Positions 46,001-57,000 of a stretch of 64,000 bases of DNA are shown piece by piece. Where the stretch lies: NCBI GenBank assembly GCA_036172665.1, contig CM069874.1, forward strand, positions 54,046,707 through 54,110,706, in the 5' to 3' direction. A model generated the notes under the pieces. It was not told the origin of the DNA, searched no databases, and was given only the letters and a program-made list of their open reading frames with translations. Numbering within the stretch: the stretch's first letter is position 1; the number at the start of each line of letters is the position of its first letter. This stretch comes from Prosopocoilus inquinatus (Eukaryota > Arthropoda > Insecta > Coleoptera > Lucanidae). The translations under genes were made by a program, and so were the position numbers.

Positions 46001-47826
46001 AATTTGAAAATACAGGGTGGTCCCGAAAAGAGGAGCCAAAAAAGTTAGTTATAGAAGATGAGTAAAACTCATATACAAAAAATTGTTCTAATAAAAGTCT
46101 TTTCATTTTTGAGATAAAAATAATTGAAAATTTATTCAAAATTTGCTGTACGCTCTGAGTTAATCGGGATTGAAAAGGTAATTCTAGTTGCATGGCAACA
46201 ATATTTGGATTTTTTTAGCAACGGTACTTGTAACATCTATATATGTGAAGTTTAATTTTAAATCTGTGAAATGTAATGAAATTCTCAATACAACAGTACA
46301 CCGATAAGTATTGTTTAATTTTAACTTTAAAAAAAATTACAAAATTGATTCACAACAAATGTTCGAAGTGTCATCCGTTCGCATTCAAGCACTTTTGAAT
46401 ACGCCTGTTCCAGTTGTCGTAAATCGACAAGAAATTCTGGATTGTGGCGGATTTGATTAACAGTTCATCAATGCGTTCCCTAAGCTGCATTTCTGTACCT
46501 ATTTCTACTTGGTAAACCAACTGGAGCAGTTAGTTGACGGGTACTTACATCTGGATTTTGATCCACATAGTCCAAAATTATTGGTTCTGTATTCAAAACG
46601 AAATCTGGATGGAAGCGGCTACAATTCGACATTTGGGGTATCACAGAACCTATCTCTCGTAAACGCCGATGCAACTGAATAAATGTTTTGCGTGAAGGTA
46701 TTGGTCTTCCGAGAAAACGTTCCGCGTAAATCTTAACAGCAGCCCTTGCATTGCAACCTAATTCACCAAATACCAAATGCATGTCTACATATTCTTCTTT
46801 GGTAATCTTCATTCTTAATAGTTTGGAACTTAAAAATAAATTTTATTAGATTTAGATGTCACCGATGACAGGTATGTATATGTGCCTAGATATGGTTGCA
46901 TAGATATTGTAATTTTTATAAACACTAACAAATAATTCCTGACTGTGTATTTTTGTGGTCAGTAGCGTCTAATATGTATGGATAAGGGTTAATTTACCTC
47001 CATCATTTCTGACCTACTAAAAAAAGGTTTTTCGGTCTTATTGGTCTTGTCTCCTAATGACAGATTTTTTTGGCACCTTCTTTCGGAACCATCCTGTATA
47101 TGAAACCTTTTAAATACGACTTACAAATAAGCTTTCACTTTCTCGCATTTGTGAATCGTTAGAGAAAAAACTTTTACAAGTTAAACTTGACAATGAGTTG
47201 ATGTCTGTCAGTATGAAATTATTAGATAATATTGTTCATTTACTTTGTTTTGTTGTGTATCTGTTTAAACATAAAATAAGTAAATGAAAATGATGTATTC
47301 TCATTTCGTGTTTTTAAATGAGATAAATCACCCCTGCGCTGCATGATTAAATTAATTTAAAGTTTTCGGCGGATATACGCATTTATCTCTTTTAAATCTT
47401 GATGAGTCTCTCAGAAACTGTACGATTAAGGATTAAAATAATTTTCGGCGGAATAATGCATTAAAATCCGTCACCTGGTGGATTTCCTAATCACAATGTC
47501 TGATTACGCCGGCGGACGTATAGCCACACCGTTTATTAAATCCTTATCTAATTGTTTTTAATTTATAGCTCTTACTTAGTAAAGCAGCAGAATGGCCCAT
47601 GATGAAAAACGGTCTGTTACATAATCCACCGGAATGGGTTGTTAACGAGCATATGGAATTGTTTGAATTAATCGAAAAATGTGCACGACCATCTGAGGGG
47701 GTTCACCGAATAACAGCAAGCCAAAGTATTTTAGCCGAATTAAAAACTATACTGGCGAAAGCGAAAACAAAAAATCTAAATCATAGAAATGAAAACGAAA
47801 TAGACGTGCAGAAAGTAGAATTGTAA
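40078..47826 (+). CDS. DIPK2-like (DIA1/C3orf58 family) divergent kinase-domain protein, 4 exons, 408 aa
   Basis: Exons 40078-40638, 40686-40980, 41031-41143 and 47569-47826 join in phases 0, 1 and 0 (donors GTAAGT, GTAAGT, GTGATA). I chose the ATG at 40078 because it follows AAAAAA and starts a type II signal anchor (residues about 4-24, VFLSLIKLVIIFCVLLVLLY). The lumenal part has a Cys-rich KCPFCYGENFC, a WPVPKYYGSCGRF block, EEYCGTPLTY (hinge-like), FYLTDLSSDNIVVN (catalytic-loop-like) and LVDLENI (DFG-like). This is the pattern of the FAM69/DIPK group of Golgi or secreted kinase-like proteins. Length is near the 430 aa of vertebrate DIPK2A. The last intron is inflated by a 6.4-kb insertion. 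Whether 2A or 2B is the closer relative is not resolved. Confidence 0.85.
41198..42323. mobile_element. TIR element, copy 2, nested in the 6.36-kb element
   Basis: Ends TACAAGGTGTTCTTTTACTG and CAGTAAAAGAACAGCCTGTA. It is the inverted counterpart of 36066-37322, and the pair lies 4-5 kb apart on either side of the RSRC1/DIPK2 junction. Confidence 0.8.
42330..42720. repeat. Two tandem CCGCCG-rich subterminal units
   Basis: Units at about 42345-42495 and 42530-42710 share CCGCCGGAAGTTCAATT/CGCCGAAAGCTCAATT, AAAACTAATAAGACC/AAAACTAAAAAGACC and AATCCGCCGTT. They are separated by an internal copy of the CGGTGTGG terminus and are probably a duplicated end of the host TIR element. Confidence 0.6.
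42893..43725. mobile_element. Possible hAT-like element remnant
   Basis: Left CAGGGCCGGCGGAAGG and right GGGGGCCCTGG resemble inverted hAT ends, and GGCGCCC words recur inside. No 8-bp duplication was seen and no transposase. Low confidence. Confidence 0.3.
44468..44596. mobile_element. Small palindromic MITE copy
   Basis: Inverse homologue of 832-930. It starts TAAGGTCCGATTTCATAAT, similar to the TAAGGTCCAGTTTTACAAA end of 53388-53520. Confidence 0.5.
45500..45885. repeat. Three degenerate tandem units with a poly-C run
   Basis: Units ending GGTAACAGATGGCGCCGC, GGTAATAGATGTCGCCAC and AGAACAGAGGGCGCTCT, each preceded by a TTGAAT.TTCTTA..TTTTTCAGT-like phrase, at spacings of roughly 120-160 bp. 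The first unit contains a run of about 16 C (from about 45535). Confidence 0.5.
46011..47098 (-). mobile_element. Internally deleted DNA transposon carrying DUF4817-type transposase ends
   Basis: Terminal repeats TACAGGGTGGTCCCGAAAAG and, inverted, TACAGGATGGTTCCGAAAGA extend for about 33 bp. TA is the likely target. The minus strand at 46812-46480 encodes a DUF4817-like helix-turn-helix N-terminus (EEYVDMHLVFGE, AAVKIYAERF, IPSRKTFIQLHRRLRE). Immediately after it, 46500-46350 encodes a transposase C-terminus (YDNWNRRIQKCLNANG, stop, HFEHLL). The catalytic middle is missing. Confidence 0.75.
46350..46812 (-). pseudogene. DUF4817-family transposase remnant (N and C termini, core deleted)
   Basis: 110 codons from the ATG at 46812 match the HTH domain widespread in insect genomes. 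The frame then runs into a deletion junction, and the C-terminal IDELL...NWNRRIQKCL block follows in another phase, with TGA in place of the usual GG before HFEHLL. It lies antisense within the last DIPK2 intron. Confidence 0.7.
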
Positions 47827-48004
47827 TTGTTTATTTATTTTTAAATCTGTAAATATTGTATGTATTGATTAGATAATTTAATCAGTAAGACGTAAGTTCA
47901 TTGTCCGGATCAATGCTGTCCTGTTTAAACGCTTCCACATCTGCCTGGCTGTCTGCGTGGATAACTTTCTTTATGGTCCCAGGCTAAACAACCAATGAAA
48001 ATAA
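47827..48004. terminator. Overlapping 3' ends of DIPK2 (+) and Arr1 (-)
   Basis: The DIPK2 stop (47824-47826) and the Arr1 stop (47882-47884) face each other 55 nt apart. The nearest Arr1 polyadenylation signal, AATAAATAAA on the minus strand, is at about 47831-47840, against the DIPK2 stop. The first plus-strand AATAAA is at about 47999, inside Arr1 intron 6. Mature transcripts should therefore overlap. Confidence 0.65.
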
Positions 48005-51000
48005 ATTAAAGAAAAATAACAAGTAAAAAGTTTTAAATCTTAAACCGGATAAAATTAGAAATAGAAAGGCACTCACTATCGATTAACGAAGCTATCAATC
48101 GATAGTGAAACCTTGAGTGCCTTTCCAATAACAAGTAAAAAGTTTTTAATCTTAAACCGGACAAAATTATAAATGGAAAGACACTCAACATTTCACTATC
48201 GTTGATAGCTTTGTCAATTGATAGTGGAACGTTGAGTCCCTTTCCATTTATAATTTTGTCCGGTTTAAGATTAAAAACTTTTTACTCGCAATTTTCATCG
48301 GACAAGAATCAACTTCATTTAAAGAAAAAAAGTTTTTGACACAGTGCATCCGACATACTTTTGGATGCATTAGAATGAAAGGTAATTCCGCTGCAAGTTC
48401 CCCTCCAAGAGCCCCCAGGAATAACTTGACTTTTACGGCGTAGGAAACAATGATTCCAAAGGCGTCTCTTGCTTCAGGATCGGCAAGGCTGGAAAAAATA
48501 ACTGTAAATTAACAAAACAATTGCTCAACAATTATATCATCTTCAGTGTTTCATTTAAATTTGAAATCATCCCGGAATATTACTAACCGATGAAATTGTA
48601 AAATAATTTTGACTTTTATAAATCAACTTACAGAGTTGATGATGCTAAGTTGGTATCTTGTTTCTTCAACTGACCATCTAATGCGATTCCACGCCGTTCT
48701 TTATTAGACGACAGCAATGGTATTAGGTAGACGATTTTTTGAAGACTGGAGCCGGGTTGAATAGGGCAACCTTCCCTAAAATGTTTACGTTTCAGAAACT
48801 TTCGCGGTGCCGATTTTTTTTTTTTTTTTGAAACTTACTGTGTTTCAATGCTTGCAACCGAGTTTCGGTACTGTCCACTTTGAAACAGTATGACATCGAC
48901 TCCCTGTTGCACCATGGCTTTAATTTTCTTGACAATTTTATTGCTGTTGTTACGAATGCAAATGTTTATGCCGATTTTTTCCCCGTGATGGTACAACTGC
49001 AAATTGTACAAAAAAAATAGGGAATATTTGACGTGGGACGGGGAATTCTTTTTTCAGTGCTTGCCTGTTTGTCCAAGGTTACTTCGAGTTCAAGTTCTCC
49101 AGGGCTTAAAAGGAAGTCCTTTCGAACGACGGTGCACGGTTGCCTTCCTTGTTTACTGGGTGCATATTGCACTTTCCTTATTGCCATAATAACTGTACCT
49201 CTTTTATTGGTCCGATCAGTTTCGCAATCGCCAACAAAAAGTTTGATGTAATAGTGCACTCCGCAGGGTTGCCCTTCATCACTAGTTCCTGGTGATATAA
49301 AAATTTCATGAAATGTATTGTAATATCTTTTTTTTTTTATTGTTTTTATTCCTAAAATTTCAAAATGGATATTCTACATTTTTATCAGTGGATCAGGTAG
49401 TGAGCAGATGATATGTTTTATGTCCAGGATTGAAAACACTCTTTCCACAAAAATGTTACAATTTTGTAAAAAGAATATTTACGTTTTTGTGTTTAATTGT
49501 ATTTCACAAGTGCTCAGTACATCAAACTATTAAAACATAGTGTTTAAAACATCGTTTAAAAGAAAAGTGGTTTAAACACATTTTTTAAACTAATACTTTA
49601 AATTCATTTTCTGTCGCTTCAAGCGTAAAATAAACATATCTGATGAGTGCTTATTAAGGCAGAGTTTACATAATGAAATGGAGTGTCCGGATTTTATTCT
49701 CCCCTACTGTACCGTAGTATTTAATTTCTCTTCCTTTTACATTTACTCGTGCGCGATAAAACACAAAAAGTGACGATTTAAAAATTCTCAAGGTGGCATT
49801 TAATAACAAACATTCAAAATGAAATTGATGGATTACGTTACAAGATATAAGAAAAGAAAAACGTCAGAAGTAAGAAAAAAGTGAAAAACTATTTGACAAT
49901 CCAGAGACACAAACAAAACGGGAAAATAATAATTTTCTAAAGAAATTATAATTATTAATTAATTAAAAGCAATTGAAATTAAAAAAAAGTGAACTTTTTA
50001 ACAGCTAAGAAAAAGTAAAATTAAAATTCCTAACAATCTTTACACGCATAGATAAAACAGCGACATCCTATGATCGCTTTTTGACCTGATATTGCAGTGG
50101 GATACACAAATTTCGAGCTACGTTTCTGGTGAAGAAGCCCCAAATAGGGCTGAAACAGCTCTACAGAGGCTGCTCGAGGTTTTCACTGCAATCAAAAACG
50201 ATTTGCAACAAAATTTTTAAGACAATCTTTACATTACAAAAGAAACCGGAAGTCCTTTGACGATTAGCAGTATGTCGAAAAATTCCATTTTTTGTTTAAT
50301 TTATTGTCTCCAAAATTCAGGTTAATCGATTGATAAATAAAGATTCTAGAAGGGTGAGCACATAGCGCGGGACACCCGGTATTTAAATTTTTATTCCTTA
50401 AATAAACCAATTGGTCTATAAAACAAGATCCACAAATTAATACTAACACAGCAATTGAATTATCGAACATGAGCTTAACAAACTTCTACATTATACCTCA
50501 AAATACTGACTGAGCATCCTTTTTTCTAATTGATCTGTTATTTTAACAAGTGTTTCGTTTTTTAGAGGCAGGTCAATCAAAAAGAGAATGAACAATAACG
50601 GTCCGAGAACGCTCCCCTGGGGTACGCCCGTGGAGATTTTTGTTAGCTTGGATTCCTGGCCTCCGTGTTTGTCCATCATAACTACTTCTTGTAATCTGTT
50701 GGAAAGATACGATTTTACCCAATCGAGGGCATTTCCACTGATACCGTAGCGATCCATTTTTGAATACAAGATGTTCTGGTCTAGCGTCTCGAATACCTTC
50801 GTGAAATCCAAGAATAGTGCGCAAGCCAATTTATCATTTTCCCAGTTATGCAGGACGCTTGAAGTGAAATCATGGAGAGCAGTTTCGGTACTTTTTCCCT
50901 TCAAAAAACGGTGTTGGTTCGGATTCAAGAGGTTGTGTCGCAGCACAAAATTCTGTACTCTATTAAGCATAAGATTTTCAAATATTGTGGGGAAGGATGA

Positions 51001-54000
51001 TATCAGACTTGCAGTTGGACATGTCTTCAAGGTCTCCTCTCTTGAACACTGGCTTAACGATTGCAAGTTTGAGGTGTAAGGGGAACTGCCCGGTAGCTAA
51101 GGATCAATTTATGACTTCAACGAAGGGAAATGCTAATTGTTAAAAACTTTTTTTTTAGTAAAAACATTGGGAAGTTGTCCCAACCTGCCCTCCTTTTACT
51201 TTTCAGTTTACTGATAATATCGAGGATGGAAGTGGGATGGAGAAAAATAGGTTTAACATTGGATGGTATGTGACATTCATATTGACTTCCGTATTGTCTT
51301 TTTCCTCGTATTGTCTTCTTCTAGGGATGGTACTTTTCGGTATATCTTCTGCACGAAATGCATGCTTCTGCCGAAGGCTAGTCGGAACATTTTCAGGTGA
51401 TTTCTTTCCTAGACAATCTGAGACATACGCAGGCTATTCAATAGCTGAAATCCATACTAGTTACATTTTTTAAATGGAACATCGAGTAAATTTTTACGTA
51501 TTTTGAAAGCACGCATAACGAATAGGTAATAAAACAGCCAAAAATTACGGAAGTTTTGCTTAAGAGTATGTAAGATATTGACGTTCAAATGTAAAAACAT
51601 GCTTTGTTAAGGATTATGTATTTTGGAGGTAGTTATTACATTATATTTTCTAGAGAAACTAAACTCAAGAACTCAAGAAATCGCGAGACATTTTTTTTTT
51701 CTTTCATTATTTCTTTTCATTATTTCATCATAGCCTTTCCGTTCGGTTGATTTTAAATGTACTAATCGATTTCTATGATGGGTAAATATAGAAGTTTCTT
51801 ATTTTAACCTATTCCGTTAAGAATAAATAAAAATTTGACTGCTCTCAGTTTTTCCCAAATTGTGTGTAGAAACTGTAAAGAATTTTTTAAGCTGATGACA
51901 TATCTTTAACAAAGCCTAATCGAAACTTCTCATTATACAGTCTGTTTGATTTTGGCTGTCACGGCAGATATATCGGCTACTGTTAGGAAAAAATGTTTTA
52001 GAAGGAAAGTTGTTTTACATTTAATTTTCTATTATCTGCCTTAGTCGGAAAACCAATTGAGCAGTAAATGTGTTAGATGTAGCAAGTGCATTCAAAATTT
52101 TAAATGGAATGTACCCTATTTGACTACGTTTTCTAAAACTGCAAAAAATCTCTTTACAACGATGTATCATATGCTATAGTTATCTAATCAATTGAAAACC
52201 TAAATCGATAATTAACAATTGCATGCTTACGCTGATTAGGGCTTTATTCGAAAAGGTAGGCGATGAAACAAATGAAATTATTTTTCAGCTTCCAATTGAA
52301 CCAAATTCCTTATTACTTACTGTCTTGAAAACATGTGCTTTTCAACATAATAAACATATCAACATAAACAAAGTAATAATAAATTAATTGAGTAACGCGA
52401 AATGGCTGATAAATCCAAACAACGGAGGTCACTTTGAACAAGAGCTCTAGATATTATGAACTAAAATTTCAAATGAATTTACATGTTAATTTATTATTAC
52501 TTTGTTCATGTTGTTGGGTTGTATTTATGTTAGTTGTTTATGTTGTCAAGGTTCAAAATTAAGAAACATTTTTATAGGAAGCTGAAAAATAACTTCATTT
52601 GGTAAATAGGTAAAGCTTTTAATATTTAATTATAGATTTACATTTTTAATTGATTAGATAACTAGGACAAGTGATACACCGCTGTAAAGAGATTTTTTTA
52701 CAGTTTTAGAAAACGCAATAAAATTGAGTGCATTCCATTTAAAATTTTGAATACATTTGCTACATCTAACACATTTGATGCTCAATTGATTTTCTAACTA
52801 AGGTCGGTAATAGAAAATTAAATGTAGAATTAATTTCCTTCTATAACATTTTGTAGTATCTTTAACAATAGCCGAGATATCTGCTGTGACAACTAAAATC
52901 AAACGGACTGTATATAAGGTATTTCATTTAGATATTTCTTTTTGCGGCGACAGTTGGTATGTATTGTCGCCGCACAAAAAAATTGACATAAATTTAACAG
53001 TACTTAAACTTTTCATAATAACAGCTACCCAAAAATTTAAATTTAAATAACAAATAGTTTCTATAGATACAAAACTGTCTTTGTATGTACAAAACTTCCT
53101 TTGTACCTACAGCAACGATTTGATATTTAAATTTTAATTTTTGGGTAGCTGTTATTAATATTGATTCATAAATAAGTAAGTACACTTTTGTCGATATTAA
53201 AGTAACAGCCTAAATACTATTTGAGTTTTTCGATGCAATTGTTACTGAAAATGCAATATTTTATGCGAAAAGCGGTATACTTGTCGATTCGTTAGAATCG
53301 CTCGCCAATGAAAATTATTGAATTACTGAGTGATTATTTAAAAATAAGACTTTTAAATATGGAGCAACCTGTCCACCTTTACTACTTAGGCTCAGTTTTA
53401 CAATGACGGTTCAACTTTGAGCCGAAGCTTAAATACTTCACAACAACTGTTGAAATAATCATTGCTAAGGGTTTAAGCTTCAGCTCAAAGTTGAGCCCCA
53501 TTTGTAAAACTGGACCTTAGTAAAACATTATTTGATATACAAAATATATCGTTCACTGTGCAAACCAAAGACCATTTATTAATTGCTTGTTTTATATTTT
53601 TTTGGTGTTCGCATTTTGTATCCTAAATTAAATTTGAAATGCCTAAACTGTTTTAAAAGTGCTCAGTTACATTAATCGTTGATCAAAAAGGAAAAAAAGT
53701 ATCGATCATTTGGATTTGATTCATGGTTCATGTGGAAAAGCTCAGTCAGTATTTTAGAGGACACTAATTTTTTTTGCGTACTGAAATCATAATATTTAGA
53801 TGTCCGATTAAATACCTGCCTTATTATTTTGCGAACCCCAAAGTCGCAACAATAATAAAACTACTGTTTTATGTTAAGTTGGATAAGTATTTGAAGTGTT
53901 TTAAAACGTTATTTTTTTTTTGTTTTAAACATGATTAATTTTACGCATGTTTTTAACAATTTTTTTTTTAATTAAAAAAATGTTTTGTTTTAAAAAAATC

Positions 54001-57000
54001 AGACTTTCTCCAATCCTAGTTCAGCACGTGCAGGAGTGAGAAAAAGAATTAAAAAGAGTAGGTAGGCCGAGTATCATCTCATTGAATCCAGTAAAAGTAA
54101 TAATAAAAGTCATTTTCTGCCGGGGAGTATTTTGAAAAACTAATAATAAATATTGCAAAGTATGATCACGACTGATCAATTAAGGAATCAATTCTATAAC
54201 TGGGCTGTAGTCAAAAAAGGTTGATAGTAATACTCTTTTAAATTCATAAACCAACGTTGGCTCTACGTCCTATCATATCTTCTATTAATTCACCTAATAG
54301 TAATTTATCAAAATTTATTACTGAAATATTAACCAATGCTTATAATAAAAGTAATGAATTTTATGTTCAAGATTCTTTTGAATTTTCTGAACTTGCAAAC
54401 AACAGATTAATCCCAATTAATTATGTAATTATTAGTCTAGTCTAGTTGTTTCACTTTTTACAAACGTACCTTTAATTTATTCTTACAAAGTATTGAAAAC
54501 AACTGGGAACAAATATATTTGGCAAGTAACTTATCAAAAGAAAAATTAATAATAATTAAGAAAAATTTTGTGCAAATCGTTTTTGATTGCAGTGAAAACC
54601 TCGAGCAGCCTCTGTACAGCTGTTTGAGCCCTGCTTGGGGCTTCTTCAGCAGAGACGTAGCTCGACATTCCCACTGCAAACAAAAACGACTTGCCCAATT
54701 TACTCGCAATTGCGATGTAAGAGTGATGAACAGATAAAATAGCGACATCTTACGTCAAAGAAAAAAGTGATCGTAAGATGTCGCTATTTTATCTGTTTAT
54801 AATAATTAAATTTCTTTTTGATTCTTGGAATACCTATGGATGCAAATATATCTCCAATTATTGCTCAATATGTTATGGATGATTTATTAATTGAATGCAT
54901 ACCAAAGTTATCATTTGAAATTCCTTGGCTCAAAAAATATGTTGATGATATTATTTGCTTAGTTCCGCAAGAAGGTATTGATGAGATTTTAACGGTTTTT
55001 AACAATTATAATCCTAATATTCAATTTACTATTGAAAAAGAAACAGACGGGAGTGTTCTTTTCTTGGACACGAAAGTTATTCGTTCAGAAAACAATAAAA
55101 TCATTATTGATAGGTACACGAAACCTATTAGTTCTGGGCGTTATATTAACCTTCATTCTTGTCATCCATATAAAATGAAAATTAACATGATTTTAGGATT
55201 AAAAAATCGTATAGAAAAGATTTCTCGTCCTTCTTTGTTGAATAAAAACTTACAAAAATTAAAAAATATTGTCATAAAAAATAGATATCCTATTGCAATG
55301 CTAAATAAGTTAATTTTCAATACTCAACAAAGAATAGAACCTATTTCTCAAATTAATAATAATTCACAAACAATTAATGTTGGTAAAGTTTTTAGATCTT
55401 TAATATTCGTACCAAATCTTACATCTCGACTAATAAAAGTACTAAAAAACAAAAACATTCAGATTGCAACTAAAAATTTATTAACAATTACAAAAGTTTT
55501 ACAAAAGTTAAAGATCCACTTAACAAATTCAAACAAATTAATTCTATTCATGAAATTCCTTGTCATGATTGTGATTCTGTTTATATTAGCCAAACATCTA
55601 GAAGTCTTCACTCGAGAATTATTTCTCATAAAAGTGATATTAGACTTAGACCTAATGCTTGTGCTTTATCTGAACATGCCAATAATGAAGACCATAAGAT
55701 TAATTTTGAAGATTCAAAAATTTTAGATACTGAAGTGTTATTGAAAAAGTCAATCAAAAACGGAAGTATAGTGTCGAGGTTATCATTGAATTAAATTTAC
55801 GAACGAGTGCGTGCGTGTACATTAAGAGCCCGTTTCAGTCGCCATCATTATGCCACTTTCCTAGTTCAAGAATTACGCTAAAACTACTGATCTGATCATC
55901 GAATAGTTTTAACATTTTCGTTTTGTTTTTTAATAAGGAATTTCGGAAAGTCATTTTTAATATTTTCTAATAATTTTTATTACTTATAGAATTAAATTTT
56001 CAACTTAAAATTAACTTTCCGAGATAAAGCAACTAATTTTATGAAGATCTGCAGCAACAGAAACTTAATCAAGGCCATAATATTTAAATAAAACATGAAT
56101 TACGAAATTTTATAATTAGTAGTTGCAAACTGCCGCCCTCTATCGAAAGCAATCGGAGATGCCACAGAAGGCGGGGCTTATTTTTATTTTACATTTTACG
56201 GCAGGGAATTTCCTGTATGCCTACAATTCTCTGACCTGGGGGCTCGTTCAGAAACTGAAAAAAAGCGCACTTTGGGTAAAATTCTTTCTCTCAATGTGTA
56301 AGTGATTTTGTATATTTTTTTTTTCGTTCTAAACGCCCAAAGTGCTCTTTCGTTACAGTTTTTGAACGCAACAGTATTGTATAAGTAAACTGAGTGGTAC
56401 TTATATTTGAAAGACAATCCTTTGCATGTGATCTCGAGAAAACCGGAAGGCGCGAGCAGTCATATTTACCACGATGTTTACATTTTTACTCTTTTGAAGT
56501 CATGTTAACTTCCAATAAATTAAGGAAACAAACAAATATTCAGTAGCGTTGTTTTCTTTATTTTAATTGTATACAATGAACGGCAACAAGTTACACCATT
56601 TGGGAAAATTTTTTGCAGTTTAAAAAATTTGTGCCAATACTTGTGTTTTGTGTATGTTCGATAACCAAATATAAACAGGACAGAAACAGTGAGCAGTTTT
56701 TAGTGTGGCTCAAAAAGGTACCTATTTAAAATTCGAAAAAAAAAAATAATTATAATATAGTTCCAATACGTTTTTACAAAAGGCGTTTACGATAACTGGA
56801 GCGGTATATACCGGTTAATCTATTGTCTCATGCTTACTTGCATTAAATGCATTAATTTTATCTTACTTTTCTACCCCGATCCATAGAGCTCTCCAATTAT
56901 CCTAAACGCCTAAAATGTGTCGCTCGCTCCTCTGACAAAAGGGACAAGATTTTTAATTTTCTAGTTAGAAGCGGCAATTGGGCGTTTGGTATTTAGCTCT

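Larger units (their letters stand above)
41173..47531. mobile_element. 6.36-kb TIR element with 9-bp TSD inside DIPK2 intron 3
   Basis: Starts CGGTGTGGCTAAACCG and ends, inverted, CGGTGTGGCTATACGTCCG. Both sides are flanked by TTTATTAAA (41164-41172 and 47532-47540), a perfect 9-bp duplication. An internal copy of the terminus (CGGTGTGGTTAAACGTCCGC near 42497) shows a tandem duplication of the subterminal region. It has taken up nested elements (41198-42323, 46011-47098). The 9-bp duplication fits a Mutator-like (MULE) or related transposase, but none is encoded, so the superfamily is an inference. Confidence 0.72.

Noticed and set aside
48018..48295. Direct repeats in Arr1 intron 6 as a CRISPR-like array
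   Set aside because: Eukaryotic intron, only two or three copies, palindromic layout without spacers.
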